Source: Trinickia diaoshuihuensis (GTDB taxonomy: Bacteria > Pseudomonadota > Gammaproteobacteria > Burkholderiales > Burkholderiaceae). From it: 64,000 bases of DNA. Position numbers and translations under genes: made by a program. Location: assembly GCF_003390925.1 (NCBI RefSeq), contig NZ_QUBS01000075.1, positions 1-64,000 of the forward strand, written 5' to 3'. The notes beneath the pieces were generated by a model. It saw only the letters and a list, made by a program, of their open reading frames with translations, was not told the origin of the DNA and did no database searches. Shown here piece after piece: positions 37,136-46,592 of this stretch (position 1 is the first letter of the stretch; every line of letters begins with the position of its first letter).

Positions 37136-38527
37136 ATGTCGGCAGTCCTAAATGTCAAAAAGATGTTCGTTTTGATGTTGGAGAACCGCTCGTACGACAA
37201 TGTATTCGGCTGGTCCGACTTGAGCGGCTGGACGCCGGACGGCGCGCCTACTCGAGCCGACGGTCTCGCGGGTAAGCCGCCGTTTTCGAATGCGGGCGCG
37301 AACGGCATCGTCTATCCGGTGGGGCAGGGCGCGCCGTTCCGGCTTGCCTTCGATCCCGGGCACGAGTTCACGGACACCCTCGTGCAACTGGCGGCGCCGA
37401 GCCAGAGCCGGGCTTTCGCCACTTGCACGCGCGACGATTCCGCAGGGCTGACGGGCGGCGCCTATCCGGCGTGCGCACCGAGCCCGAACGATCTCGGTTT
37501 CGCCCGCGATCTCGAAGCGCATGGGTACGACGTGGCGTCGGCGCTACGTTGCTTCACCCCCGACCAACTGCCGGTGCTCAACTTTCTCGCTCAGCAATTC
37601 GCGATTTGCGACCGCTGGTTTTCCTCCGTTCCGGGGCCGACCTGGCCGAATCGCTTCTTTGCGTTGGCCGCCACGTCCTGGGGGCTCGATCATTCGCCGA
37701 GCGATCTCGAATCGATCGAGGCGAGCTTGCTCGACGGGGCCAAATACGGTAATGGCAACGACTCCGTCTTTACGCGGCTTGCGCCGAATCAGTGGCTGAT
37801 CGCGCACGGCGATATGCCGCAAGCGTGGGCGATCAAGGGCGTCGATGCGCATTCGGCCCGCTTGAGCACGCACGAGGACTTCTTCTCGGCGCTCGCGAGC
37901 GGCAACCTCGACGCGAGCTTCGTCTTCATCGAGCCGCGCTACGATCCGGTGGGCAATTTCGCGGCCGGCGAATCGATGCATCCGTGCGGAGATGTTCGCG
38001 CAGCCGAGGCGCTCGTCGAGCGCGTCTATAACGCCCTCGTTTCTTCGCCCTATTGGGAAGAGAGCGTATTGCTGATCGTCTTCGACGAGCATGGCGGGTT
38101 CTTCGATCACGTCATTCCCGATGCTTCATATGTCGCCGGCATGCCGGCGCTTGCGCCGTGCGCGCCCACGGGGTTGACCAAGCGCGGTTTCCGCTTCGAC
38201 CGCTTCGGCTGCCGGGTGCCCGCGCTCGTGATCTCACCGTACGTCAAGCAAGCGACGATCGATCACACGTTCTACGAACATGCGTCGATCCCGAAGACGC
38301 TCGCGCGCATCATCGGGCAAGATGGTACCCCGCTGCTCGACACGCCGCGCTTCGCGCAAGCGGCGGATTTTGCTTCGGTGCTGACGCTGTCGGCCCCGCG
38401 CAAAGCCGCCGACATTCATCCATGCCCGCACGCTCTGCCGCTCGCGGCCGGGCAGCCGCCGGCCAATACGGGCCGGGCCGCCGCGGCGTTCCGTACGCTG
38501 GGCTGGACGAGTGCTCGCGCGGCTTAG
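37136..38527 (+). CDS. Phosphoesterase-family protein (phospholipase C / acid phosphatase type)
   Basis: A 463-residue member of PF04185: LMLENRSYDNVFGW near the N-terminus (metal/nucleophile region), PGPTWPNRFF, FIEPRYDP and VLLIVFDEHGGFFDHV, all typical of bacterial phospholipase C and acid phosphatases such as AcpA. There is no signal peptide, so it is predicted cytoplasmic or exported by an unrecognised route. GGAGAAGAGA leads directly to ATG 37136, which sets the start. A LacI-type palindrome lies upstream. Confidence 0.9.
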   Translation: MSAVLNVKKMFVLMLENRSYDNVFGWSDLSGWTPDGAPTRADGLAGKPPFSNAGANGIVYPVGQGAPFRLAFDPGHEFTDTLVQLAAPSQSRAFATCTRDDSAGLTGGAYPACAPSPNDLGFARDLEAHGYDVASALRCFTPDQLPVLNFLAQQFAICDRWFSSVPGPTWPNRFFALAATSWGLDHSPSDLESIEASLLDGAKYGNGNDSVFTRLAPNQWLIAHGDMPQAWAIKGVDAHSARLSTHEDFFSALASGNLDASFVFIEPRYDPVGNFAAGESMHPCGDVRAAEALVERVYNALVSSPYWEESVLLIVFDEHGGFFDHVIPDASYVAGMPALAPCAPTGLTKRGFRFDRFGCRVPALVISPYVKQATIDHTFYEHASIPKTLARIIGQDGTPLLDTPRFAQAADFASVLTLSAPRKAADIHPCPHALPLAAGQPPANTGRAAAAFRTLGWTSARAA

Positions 38528-38571
38528 GCGCGCAGTGTAGCGATCGTTCGCCGCACCAACATGAAGAGTCG

Positions 38572-39897
38572 TTAAGAAACGTCGCAGTGCACGTTCGGAT
38601 GGCGCGCGCGCCGGCGATTGAACCGCAGATAAAGAAGCGCGCAGCCGCTCATGACGAGCGGCCAAAGCAAGAACCAGCCCGTCGCCGCGCATAGCGCGAC
38701 GACGCAGACGAGCGCGGCCTGAGCACACCGGTGCGCCGCCGTCCCGCGCGGCAGCAGACGCAAGGCGGCCGCGCAGCCCAGTGCATAGACGGTCACGAAC
38801 GAGCCGGTCGCGAGCAGCACGAGCGGCTTGGCTCCGACGCCGGCGATGGCGACCGCGATCGTGCTCAGCGCGGCCAAGGCGCAAAGCACGCCGAGGCTGC
38901 GGCGCGGCACGTCTCCCGCGAGCGAGCCGGCCGCAAGCCATGACGGCAGCGCGCCGTCGCGGCCCAAGGCGGCGCCTAGTTTGGCCGCGCCCGCGAAGTA
39001 GGCGTTCATCGTCCCGAGCGTCAACAGCAGGGCCGCGCCCGCGGCCAAGACACGGACATTGCCGCCGACGCCGACGACGAGCAGCTCGGCCAGCGGGGCG
39101 CGGGAGCGGCCGGCCGACGGACCGAGCACGAGGATGCTTGCCGCTGCCACGGCCAGATAAAGCACGCCGACGACGACCACGGCGATTGCGGACGCGAGCG
39201 GCAGATCGCGCGACGGATGCTTGAACTCCCCGGCCAAATGCGTGATCGCTTCCCAACCCGCGAAGCTCCAAACGAGCAGGGCGGCCGCGGGCACCACGGC
39301 GAGCCAGCCGTGCGGCGCGAACGGGCGCAGGTTGCTCGCATCGGCATGGGGAGCGGAGGCGGCGACCGCGGTGAGCAGCAAGACCACGAGCAGCGTGGAA
39401 AGGACGAGTTGCATGCGGCCGGAAATCGTCACGCCGAACGCATTGGCGGCCGTGACGACCGTCAGCAGCGCGGCGCTCGTCAACCAGACCGTATGCTCGC
39501 CACCCCCGACGGCGGCGGCAACGTACGCGCCCGCGAATATCGCCGCTGCCGGCGCGCCCGCGGGCACGGCGAAATAAAAGCACCAGCCGACGATGGCTGA
39601 GGCGCGCGGTCCGAAAGCCTGCCGCGCGTAAGTCGCCACGCCCCCGGCGTCGGGGTAGCGCGCCCCCAGTGCCGCGAACGTCGCGGCGAGCGGCGCCGAC
39701 AGGACGACGAGCGCGAGCCAAGCCAGCAACGAAGCGGGCCCGGCAACGTCCGCGGCCATTGCCGGCAGGGCGATGACGCCCGTGCCGAGCACGGCGCCTA
39801 TGTAAAGGGCCGCGCCTTGCAGCACGGTCAGCGTGCCGTGCGCGCGAGGCGCAGCCTGACCGCCGCGGCGACTGCCGCTGGCGTTTGAATTGCTCAT
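38572..39897 (-). CDS. APC-superfamily amino-acid transporter (YjeH-like)
   Basis: A 441-residue inner-membrane protein with about 12 hydrophobic segments. The APC entry motif is VLQGAALYIGAVLGTGVIALPAMAA, followed by RYPDAGGVATYARQAFGPRAS and SFAGWEAITHLAGEFKHPSRDLPLA. It resembles YjeH, an exporter of methionine and branched-chain amino acids. ATG 39897 begins the homologous region; upstream in-frame sequence is not conserved-looking. Divergent from the ABC importer genes at 40137. Confidence 0.87.
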   Translation of the reverse strand: MSNSNASGSRRGGQAAPRAHGTLTVLQGAALYIGAVLGTGVIALPAMAADVAGPASLLAWLALVVLSAPLAATFAALGARYPDAGGVATYARQAFGPRASAIVGWCFYFAVPAGAPAAAIFAGAYVAAAVGGGEHTVWLTSAALLTVVTAANAFGVTISGRMQLVLSTLLVVLLLTAVAASAPHADASNLRPFAPHGWLAVVPAAALLVWSFAGWEAITHLAGEFKHPSRDLPLASAIAVVVVGVLYLAVAAASILVLGPSAGRSRAPLAELLVVGVGGNVRVLAAGAALLLTLGTMNAYFAGAAKLGAALGRDGALPSWLAAGSLAGDVPRRSLGVLCALAALSTIAVAIAGVGAKPLVLLATGSFVTVYALGCAAALRLLPRGTAAHRCAQAALVCVVALCAATGWFLLWPLVMSGCALLYLRFNRRRARHPNVHCDVS

Positions 39898-40136
39898 CTC
39901 GTGTGCCAATCCTCGAATAAATGCGGTGCGATCGTTATAGTCCTGAAAACCTGACAAAGGATGGCATGAATTGCGCGGCGATGCTGCTCGACGGTGTCGC
40001 CGTGTCGATTGGTCATGGTAATCCCGTATGTCCCGGCGGCCTCGGCGAAAGGTTCGGGAAGGGTTGTTCCTCCTAGAATCGCTCCATCGATTCCACCCGG
40101 TGCCGCCAGGCGCCGATATAAAGAGGAGACACTCGC

Positions 40137-41150
40137 ATGCATTCGAGCTCGCGCAAAATCCGCGCCTTCGCCCTCGCTCCGGCCCTGTTGTTCGCGTTGG
40201 CATCGCACGGCGCGATGGCCGCCGACGGCGGCAAGATCACGATCATGGTCGGCGGCATCACCAAGCTCATCTATTTGCCGGCGAAGCTGACCGAGCAACT
40301 GGGCTACTTCAAGGACGAAGGCCTCGATGTGGAGTTGCTCTCGCAGCCGGCCGGCGTCGATGCGGAAAACGAGTTGCTCGCGGGCGCCGTCCAAGGCGTC
40401 GTGGGCTTTTACGATCACACGATCGATTTGCAGACGAAGGGCAAGGATGTAAAGACCATCGCCGTGTTCGGCCAGGTGCCGGGCGAGGTGGAGCTGGTCG
40501 CGACGAAGGCGGCCGACACGATCAAGTCGATGGCCGACGTCAAAGGCAAGACGCTGGGCGTCACGGGCCTCGGTTCCTCGACGAGTTTTCTGACGCAGTA
40601 TCTGGCCGGTCAGCACGGGATCACGTCGTCGCAATACACGATGCTGCCGGTGGGCGCGGACGCGAGCTTCATCGCGGCCATCAAGCAGGAGCGCATCGAC
40701 GCGGGCATGACGACGGAGCCGACCGTCTCGAAGCTGCTCGCAACCGGCGATGCGAAGGTGCTCGTCGACATGCGCTCGGTGGAAGGCACCAAGGCCGCGC
40801 TGGGCGGCACCTATCCCGCTTCGAGCCTCTACGTCCAATCGGCATGGGCCGATGCGCACAAGGATCAAGCCGCGAAGCTCGCCCATGCGTTCGTGCGCAC
40901 TATGCAGTTCATCCATACGCATAGCGCCGAGGACATCGCGGCGAAGATGCCGGCCGATTATCAGAAGGACAAGGCGCTGTACGTTGCCGCGTTGAAGGCG
41001 TCGCTGCCGATGTATACGGCGGACGGCAAGATGCCGGCCGACGGCCCCGCGACGGTCCTCAAGGTGCTTTCCGGCTTCAATCCGTCGATCAAGGGCAAGC
41101 ACGTCGATTTGTCCAAAACGTATACGAACGAATTCGTCGCCGCGAAGTGA
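40137..41150 (+). CDS. NMT1/SsuA-type ABC substrate-binding protein
   Basis: A 337-residue periplasmic protein with a signal peptide (about 1-28, SHGAMA-AD). Residues 33-90 (ITIMVGGITKLIYLPAKLTEQLGYFKDEGLDVELL) are the NMT1-like entry, as in sulfonate-, nitrate- or pyrimidine-binding proteins; GKTLGVTGLGSSTSFL follows. AGAGGAGA lies nine bases before the ATG. First of three importer genes. The ligand cannot be fixed from sequence. Confidence 0.92.
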   Translation: MHSSSRKIRAFALAPALLFALASHGAMAADGGKITIMVGGITKLIYLPAKLTEQLGYFKDEGLDVELLSQPAGVDAENELLAGAVQGVVGFYDHTIDLQTKGKDVKTIAVFGQVPGEVELVATKAADTIKSMADVKGKTLGVTGLGSSTSFLTQYLAGQHGITSSQYTMLPVGADASFIAAIKQERIDAGMTTEPTVSKLLATGDAKVLVDMRSVEGTKAALGGTYPASSLYVQSAWADAHKDQAAKLAHAFVRTMQFIHTHSAEDIAAKMPADYQKDKALYVAALKASLPMYTADGKMPADGPATVLKVLSGFNPSIKGKHVDLSKTYTNEFVAAK

Positions 41151-41268
41151 TGCGCCGGCGGGCCCGAACCGCGCGAGCGGAGCGGGCCGTTTGACCGATT
41201 TTTGAATGTTTTGCCGTGCCCCGGGGCGCCGCGGTTGCGGCGTCCACCCAATCGCTTGGATTGCTCTG

Positions 41269-42066
41269 ATGAACCACGCTGCTTCCCATGACGTACCCGT
41301 CATCGAATTCGACTCGGTGTCATGCCGCTTCATCTCCCCCGACGGCAAGGCTACGATCGCGCTGCGCGATTTCAGCATGTCCGTCGCCAAGGGCGAATTC
41401 ATCGCCGTGGTCGGTCCGACCGGCTGCGGCAAGTCGACGACGCTCAGCATGATCACCGGTTTGCTCAAGCCGACGACCGGCACCGTGCGCGTCATGGGCA
41501 ACCCGGTTTCGGGCATCGATCCGCGTATCGGCTTCGTGTTCCAAGCCGATGCGGTATTTCCATGGCGTTCTGTCCTCGACAACGTCGCGGCCGGCCCGCT
41601 CTTCCGCGGTCGTTCGAAAGCCGCCGCCTACGAAGAGGCCAAAGACTGGCTGCGCCGCGTCGGCTTGGAGAAGTTCGGCGGACATTATCCGCATCAGCTT
41701 TCGGGCGGCATGCGCAAACGCGTCGCGCTCGCGCAGACGTTCATCAACAAGCCGGAGATCTTGCTGATGGACGAACCGTTTTCCGCGCTCGACATGCAAA
41801 CGCGTACGCTCATGCAAGACGAGTTGCTGCAGCTCTGGTCGGCCAACAAGGGCTCGGTCGTATTCGTCACGCACGATCTCGAAGAGGCGATCGCGCTCGC
41901 CGACCGCGTGTTCGTGCTGACGGCGCGCCCCGCGACGCTCAAAAAGGTTTATGAAATCGACCTGCCGCGCCCGCGCGTCACGTCGGAAATTCGCTACGAA
42001 CAGCGCTTCATCGAACTCTCGCGCGACATTTGGCACGATCTGCGCGAAGAAGTGCAGATTGCTTGA
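41269..42066 (+). CDS. ABC transporter ATP-binding protein (SsuB/TauB type)
   Basis: A 265-residue ATPase with Walker A GPTGCGKST, Q-loop FVFQADAVFPWRS, signature LSGGMRKR, Walker B ILLMDEPFSALD and H-loop FVTHDLEEA. It is the nitrate/sulfonate/taurine subfamily. ATG 41269 opens the conserved region. It lies between the binding-protein and permease genes and powers the same importer. Confidence 0.95.
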   Translation: MNHAASHDVPVIEFDSVSCRFISPDGKATIALRDFSMSVAKGEFIAVVGPTGCGKSTTLSMITGLLKPTTGTVRVMGNPVSGIDPRIGFVFQADAVFPWRSVLDNVAAGPLFRGRSKAAAYEEAKDWLRRVGLEKFGGHYPHQLSGGMRKRVALAQTFINKPEILLMDEPFSALDMQTRTLMQDELLQLWSANKGSVVFVTHDLEEAIALADRVFVLTARPATLKKVYEIDLPRPRVTSEIRYEQRFIELSRDIWHDLREEVQIA

Positions 42067-42089
42067 CCTTGAATACCGGAAAGACCGAG

Positions 42090-42959
42090 ATGTCTACTAT
42101 GGCTACTACCTTCGAACAACCCAAATCGAGCCCTGCTCAGGCGTCGCTCGCCGAAGTGGAAAAAGCGGCGCAGCGCCGGCTGCGTCAGCGTCGCGCACTG
42201 ATCATCGGTCTGCGCCTGCTCGTGCTGGCCGTATGGCTCGGCGGCTGGGAGCTCTCCGGCAGGATGAAGTGGATCGACCCGTTCTTCTTCTCGATGCCTT
42301 CGCTCATCTTCGCGCAGATCGTCGACTGGTTCGTGAACGGCACCTCCCAAGGGCCGCTGCTCATGCAAGTGTGGGTGACGCTCGAGGAAACGGCGCTCGG
42401 CTTTGCGATCGGCTCGGTCGCCGGCGTGATCTGCGGCGTCGTGCTCGGGCGCAACAAATTGCTCTCGGACGTGTTCAGCATCTATATTCAGGTCGCCAAT
42501 TCGATCCCGCGGGTCGTGCTCGGCTCCGTGTTCGTGATCGCGCTCGGCTTGGGCATGGCATCGAAGGTGGCCCTCGCCGTCGTCATGGTGTTCTTCGTGG
42601 TCTTCGGCAATGCGTTCCAAGGTGTGCGCGAAGCCGACCGTTATATGATCGCCAATGCGCAGATCCTCGGCGCGTCGAAACGGCAACTGACGACGGCCGT
42701 CGTGATTCCGTCGGCGTTGTCCTGGATCTTGGCGAGCTTGCACGTCAGCTTCGGCTTTGCACTCGTCGGTGCGGTCGTCGGGGAGTTCTTGGGTTCGAAG
42801 CAAGGGATCGGCCTCTTGATCTCCACGGCGCAAGGCGCGTTCAACGCGAGCGGGGTGTTTGCGGCGATGATCGTGTTGGCCGTCGTGGCGTTGGCGTGCG
42901 ACTACTTGCTGACCCGGCTGGAAAAGCGTCTGCTGAAATGGAGACCCGCCGCATTCTGA
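42090..42959 (+). CDS. ABC transporter permease (SsuC/TauC type)
   Basis: A 289-residue inner-membrane protein with about six hydrophobic segments and the BPD_transp_1 EAA-like loop around VREADRYMIANAQILGASKRQL. Start ATG 42090 follows GGAAAG; ATG 42099 is also possible. With the preceding ATPase and binding protein it completes the importer. Confidence 0.94.
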   Translation: MSTMATTFEQPKSSPAQASLAEVEKAAQRRLRQRRALIIGLRLLVLAVWLGGWELSGRMKWIDPFFFSMPSLIFAQIVDWFVNGTSQGPLLMQVWVTLEETALGFAIGSVAGVICGVVLGRNKLLSDVFSIYIQVANSIPRVVLGSVFVIALGLGMASKVALAVVMVFFVVFGNAFQGVREADRYMIANAQILGASKRQLTTAVVIPSALSWILASLHVSFGFALVGAVVGEFLGSKQGIGLLISTAQGAFNASGVFAAMIVLAVVALACDYLLTRLEKRLLKWRPAAF

Positions 42960-43062
42960 CGGATTGCGCCGCCAAGGCGCAGTGGACCGGGCCGGCTCGT
43001 CCCGCGCCGACGCCGCGTGCGTCGCGCGGGCCGGGCCAAACTTATTTGTAGGGCGTCAATCG

Positions 43063-44433
43063 ATGATGCATAGTCTGCGCGCCCGCTTGCTGTGGTGGGT
43101 GTTGTTACCGCTCGCGGCGTTCGTGTTCGTCGCGGGCCTGATGTCTTATGACGCCGCGCGGCAGACGGCCGCTCTGTTGCAGGACAACGCGCTGCTCGCT
43201 TCGGCGCGTACGATCGGCGAAGACGTCGAATGGAGCAACGGCGAGCTTCGGGCCGACATCCCGCCGGCCGCGTTGGAGATCTTCGAGTCGCCGTACCACG
43301 ACCATGTGTTCTACAAAGTCGTGGCGGGAGAAGACCGGCTTTTAGGCGGCACGCCCGAACTTTCGCTGCCGGAAGGGCAGCGGCCATACCCCGTGTTCTA
43401 CGACACGACGCTCGACGGACAAGCGATTCGCGCGGTCGCGTTCCGCCGCCAACTGTATAACGCGGGCGCCGCGCTGCCCGTCGTGGTCGTCGTCGGCAAA
43501 ACGCAGGCGTCGCGCGAGGGGATGCTCGCGCAGCTTTGGCACCCGCAATTGATTCGGCAGGGGCTCATGCTCGTGCTCGCCGTCCTGCTCGTGCTGATCG
43601 GCCTCACGAGCGAATTGCGGCCGCTCATGAAGCTGAAGGACGACGTGGCCGACCGCGATCCGATGCAGCTCGAACCGGTGCGCGTCGATCATTTACCGAC
43701 GGAGCTTCGGCCGATCGTCGATGCGATCAATCAGTGCATTGCCCGGCTGAAGCTGCATACCAGCACGCAGCGCCAGTTCGTTGCCGACGCCGCGCATCAA
43801 TTGCGCACGCCGCTGACGCTGCTCGACACCCAGGTGCAGTGCGCCCGCCAGAGCGTGGGCGATGCAACGGCGCTCGAGGACGCGCTCGGCGCGATTCATC
43901 GCACGAGCCGCAAGATGACCGAAATGACGAACCAATTGCTGTTGCTCGCGCGTGCCGAATCGGCGCCTTCACCGGTGTCGAACGTGCCGGTGGACATGGC
44001 GCAGGTGGTGTCGTCGGTGCTCGCGGAACTGATCCTTGCCGCGCAGCGGCGCGAGATCGATCTCGGCGCGGAATTGGGCGAGGACCTGCGCGTCGCCGGC
44101 AGCGAACAGTTATTGACCGCGCTCGTCGCGAACCTCGTCGACAACGCGATCCGCTATACGCAGGCGGGCGGATGCGTCACCGCACGTTGCCGGCGTGCCG
44201 GCAATGAGGTGGTATTGGAAGTCGTCGATAACGGGCCCGGGATCCCCGCCGAAATCCGGGCTCACGTTTTCGAGCGCTTTTATCGCGGCAAGACCGATGT
44301 GGAAGGAACGGGCCTGGGCCTCGCGATCGTGCGGCGCATTGCGCAGTCGCACGGCGGCACGGCCGAGGTCGCGCCGGGCGAGGGACGGGTGGGGCTCGTA
44401 GCCACCGTGCGGTTGCCGGCTTGGAAGGAATGA
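43063..44433 (+). CDS. Sensor histidine kinase (TctE-like)
   Basis: A 456-residue kinase: TM1 (about 10-28), a periplasmic sensor region of the 2CSK_N type (about 30-160), TM2 (about 165-183), the H-box FVADAAHQLRTPLTLL, the N-box LVANLVDNAIRYT, G1 DNGPGIP and G2 GTGLGLAIVRRI. It follows the importer genes by about 100 bases and is separated from the response-regulator gene by four bases. It probably senses the substrate of the neighbouring importer or porin. Confidence 0.93.
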   Translation: MMHSLRARLLWWVLLPLAAFVFVAGLMSYDAARQTAALLQDNALLASARTIGEDVEWSNGELRADIPPAALEIFESPYHDHVFYKVVAGEDRLLGGTPELSLPEGQRPYPVFYDTTLDGQAIRAVAFRRQLYNAGAALPVVVVVGKTQASREGMLAQLWHPQLIRQGLMLVLAVLLVLIGLTSELRPLMKLKDDVADRDPMQLEPVRVDHLPTELRPIVDAINQCIARLKLHTSTQRQFVADAAHQLRTPLTLLDTQVQCARQSVGDATALEDALGAIHRTSRKMTEMTNQLLLLARAESAPSPVSNVPVDMAQVVSSVLAELILAAQRREIDLGAELGEDLRVAGSEQLLTALVANLVDNAIRYTQAGGCVTARCRRAGNEVVLEVVDNGPGIPAEIRAHVFERFYRGKTDVEGTGLGLAIVRRIAQSHGGTAEVAPGEGRVGLVATVRLPAWKE

Positions 44434-44437
44434 AGCA

Positions 44438-45112
44438 ATGAAGCTGCTGCTCGTGGAAGACAACGCGGATCTGTCGCACTGGATCGTCAACTTGTTGCAG
44501 GGCGAGAACTTCGCGGTCGATTGCGTGCCCGACGGCGAGACCGCAGATGCCGTCTTGCGCACGGGACGCTACGACGTAATCCTGCTCGATATGCGGCTGC
44601 CGCGCATGAGCGGCAAGGACGTGCTTGCCCGCTTGCGGCGGCGCGGCGACAACGCCCCCGTGCTGATGCTGACGGCGCACGGTTCGATCGAGGACAAGGT
44701 CGATTGTTTTAGCGCGGGCGCGGACGACTACGTGGTCAAGCCGTTCGACGCGCGCGAGCTGGTCGCGCGCATCAAGGCGTTGATCAGGCGTCAAGCGGGC
44801 GGCAAGTCGGTTTCGCTCGTCTGCGGTGACCTGCACTACAACGCGAACACGCGCGAGTTCAGTCACAACGAAACGCCGCTGGCGTTACGCCGGCGCGAGC
44901 ACGCGATTCTCGAGGCGTTGATGCTCAAGCAAGGCAAGACCGTATCGAAGACCGCGCTGATGGACAGCGTCTATAGCTTGGAGGACGAGCCGAGCGCCGA
45001 CGCAATCGACATTTATATTCATCGCCTGCGAAAGCATTTGACGCATTCGACGGCCCAAATCATGACGCTGCGCGGGCTCGGCTATGTCTTGCGCGCGAAG
45101 GATGGATCTTAA
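44438..45112 (+). CDS. OmpR-family response regulator (TctD-like)
   Basis: A 224-residue regulator. Receiver: LLVEDN, phospho-acceptor in ILLDMRLPRMSG (Asp about 51), LTAH and VVKPFDARELVARI. C-terminal winged helix (about 130-224) with LALRRREHAILEAL and IYIHRLRKHL, then LRGLGYVL. Forms a pair with the kinase just upstream. The porin gene 210 bp downstream is a plausible target, as in tctDE-controlled systems. Confidence 0.94.
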   Translation: MKLLLVEDNADLSHWIVNLLQGENFAVDCVPDGETADAVLRTGRYDVILLDMRLPRMSGKDVLARLRRRGDNAPVLMLTAHGSIEDKVDCFSAGADDYVVKPFDARELVARIKALIRRQAGGKSVSLVCGDLHYNANTREFSHNETPLALRRREHAILEALMLKQGKTVSKTALMDSVYSLEDEPSADAIDIYIHRLRKHLTHSTAQIMTLRGLGYVLRAKDGS

Positions 45113-45172
45113 AGGGGCGCTTATTTCGTTGCGTCGGCGTAGATGTCTATCCATTGCAACGATTTCAGTGAA

Positions 45173-45188
45173 AGTACTTAGTTGTACT
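45173..45188. promoter_or_regulatory. Inverted repeat AGTAC-N6-GTACT upstream of the porin gene
   Basis: A short dyad overlapping a direct repeat (GTACTTAGTT/GTACTAACG) about 140 bp before the porin start. Candidate binding site for the adjacent OmpR-type regulator. Confidence 0.35.
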
Positions 45189-45323
45189 AACGACACGCGA
45201 AAGGAGCGTGAAGGATAGCGGCGCATACGATTGTCTCCATTGCGGCGATGCCAAGCGCGGTGCTCGATGCACGGCGCCCTGGGCGCGAGAACACAATTTC
45301 AACGCAGTAAAGAGGAGACGATC

Positions 45324-46454
45324 TTGAAAAAGACGTATCGCACATTGGCGCTGACGGCAGGCGCCTTGGTAGCAACGGGCGCGCACGCGCAATCGAGCGT
45401 TCAGCTCTATGGTTTGATGGATTTGAGCGTGCCGACCTACATCACGCACGCCGACGCGAACGGCAAACACGTGCTCGGCATGGGCAACGACGGCGAGCCG
45501 TGGTTCAGCGGCAGCCGTTGGGGCCTGCGCGGTTCCGAGGACCTCGGCGGCGGCAATAAGCTGATCTTCACGTTGGAGAGCGAGTACGTCGTCGCCAACG
45601 GTCAAATGGAAGATCCGGGTCAGATTTTCGACCGCGATGCGTGGGTTGGGCTCGAGAGCGATACGATCGGTAAGTTCACGGCCGGTTTCCAAAACACGAT
45701 TGCGCGCGACGCCTCGGCCATCTACGGCGATCCGTACGGCAGCGCAAAGCTGCGTTATGAAGAGGGCGGTTGGACGAACTCGAACAACTTCAAGCAGATG
45801 ATCTTTTATGCGGGCTCCGCCACGGGCACGCGTTACAACAATGGTCTTGCTTGGAAGAAGTTGTTCAACAACGGCCTGTTCTTGAGCGCCGGTTACGCGT
45901 TCAGCAACTCGACGGCGTTCGCAACGGGCAGCACGTACCAGGCCGCCATCGGCTACAACGGCGGTCCGTTCAACGTGTCGAGTTTCTACAATCACGTGAA
46001 CAACCGCGGCAACACCGATCAAACGTGGTCGGTGGGCGGCAACTATACGTTCGGCATTGCACGCCTGAACGCGGGCTACTTCCGTTATCTCGGCAATCAA
46101 GGCGCGCTCGGCCAGCGTCAAGACAACGCGTGGACGGTCTCGTTCAAGCTCGCGCCGAAGGGCGCGCTCGATTACGAGCTCGGCTATCAGCAAATGCGCG
46201 TACACAATGCGGCGTACAACGCGGACGGCAACATCCCGAACGCCAACCTCGGCGGCGTGTTCGATCCTACGCAGGGCGTGCACAACGGCTTCAAAGAAAC
46301 GTTGTACGGGTCGGTGTTCTACCACCTGTCCAAGCGCACGGAGCTTTACGTGGCCGGCGACTACATGAAGCTGCACGGCGGATACACGGTCGGCTCGACG
46401 TTTGGGGCGACCAATCAGCTCGAACTGACTTCGGGCATCCGCACCCGGTTCTGA
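45324..46454 (+). CDS. General porin (Gram-negative porin, Burkholderia type)
   Basis: A 376-residue outer-membrane trimeric porin: signal peptide (about 1-20, GAHA-QS), SSVQLYGLMDLSVPTY opening strand, SRWGLRGSEDLGGGNKLIFTLES, and a terminal aromatic strand ending SGIRTRF with C-terminal Phe. The start is TTG 45324, with AGGAG seven to eight bases upstream; no ATG fits. An intrinsic terminator follows the stop. Confidence 0.95.
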   Translation: MKKTYRTLALTAGALVATGAHAQSSVQLYGLMDLSVPTYITHADANGKHVLGMGNDGEPWFSGSRWGLRGSEDLGGGNKLIFTLESEYVVANGQMEDPGQIFDRDAWVGLESDTIGKFTAGFQNTIARDASAIYGDPYGSAKLRYEEGGWTNSNNFKQMIFYAGSATGTRYNNGLAWKKLFNNGLFLSAGYAFSNSTAFATGSTYQAAIGYNGGPFNVSSFYNHVNNRGNTDQTWSVGGNYTFGIARLNAGYFRYLGNQGALGQRQDNAWTVSFKLAPKGALDYELGYQQMRVHNAAYNADGNIPNANLGGVFDPTQGVHNGFKETLYGSVFYHLSKRTELYVAGDYMKLHGGYTVGSTFGATNQLELTSGIRTRF

Positions 46455-46494
46455 TCCCCTGCTCCACGACGTTGCCGATTGCGGTCGGCCATTC

Positions 46495-46533
46495 AAAGGC
46501 GGCGGCGAGCCACTTCGCTTGCCGCCTTTTTTT
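46495..46533 (+). terminator. Intrinsic terminator after the porin gene
   Basis: Stem AAAGGCGGC (46495-46503) pairs with GCCGCCTTT (46521-46529); a T-run continues to 46533. The loop itself can form a small GCGA/TCGC helix. Good rho-independent structure. Confidence 0.9.
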
Positions 46534-46592
46534 CCATCCTGAGCGGGTGCTTCAGCACTGACTGCGGCCCCATGCAAAGCGAGGAAGACAGC

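Noticed and set aside
39894-41582. 562-codon minus-strand frame over the NMT1 importer genes
   Set aside because: Antisense of two clear ABC genes; composition is not protein-like.
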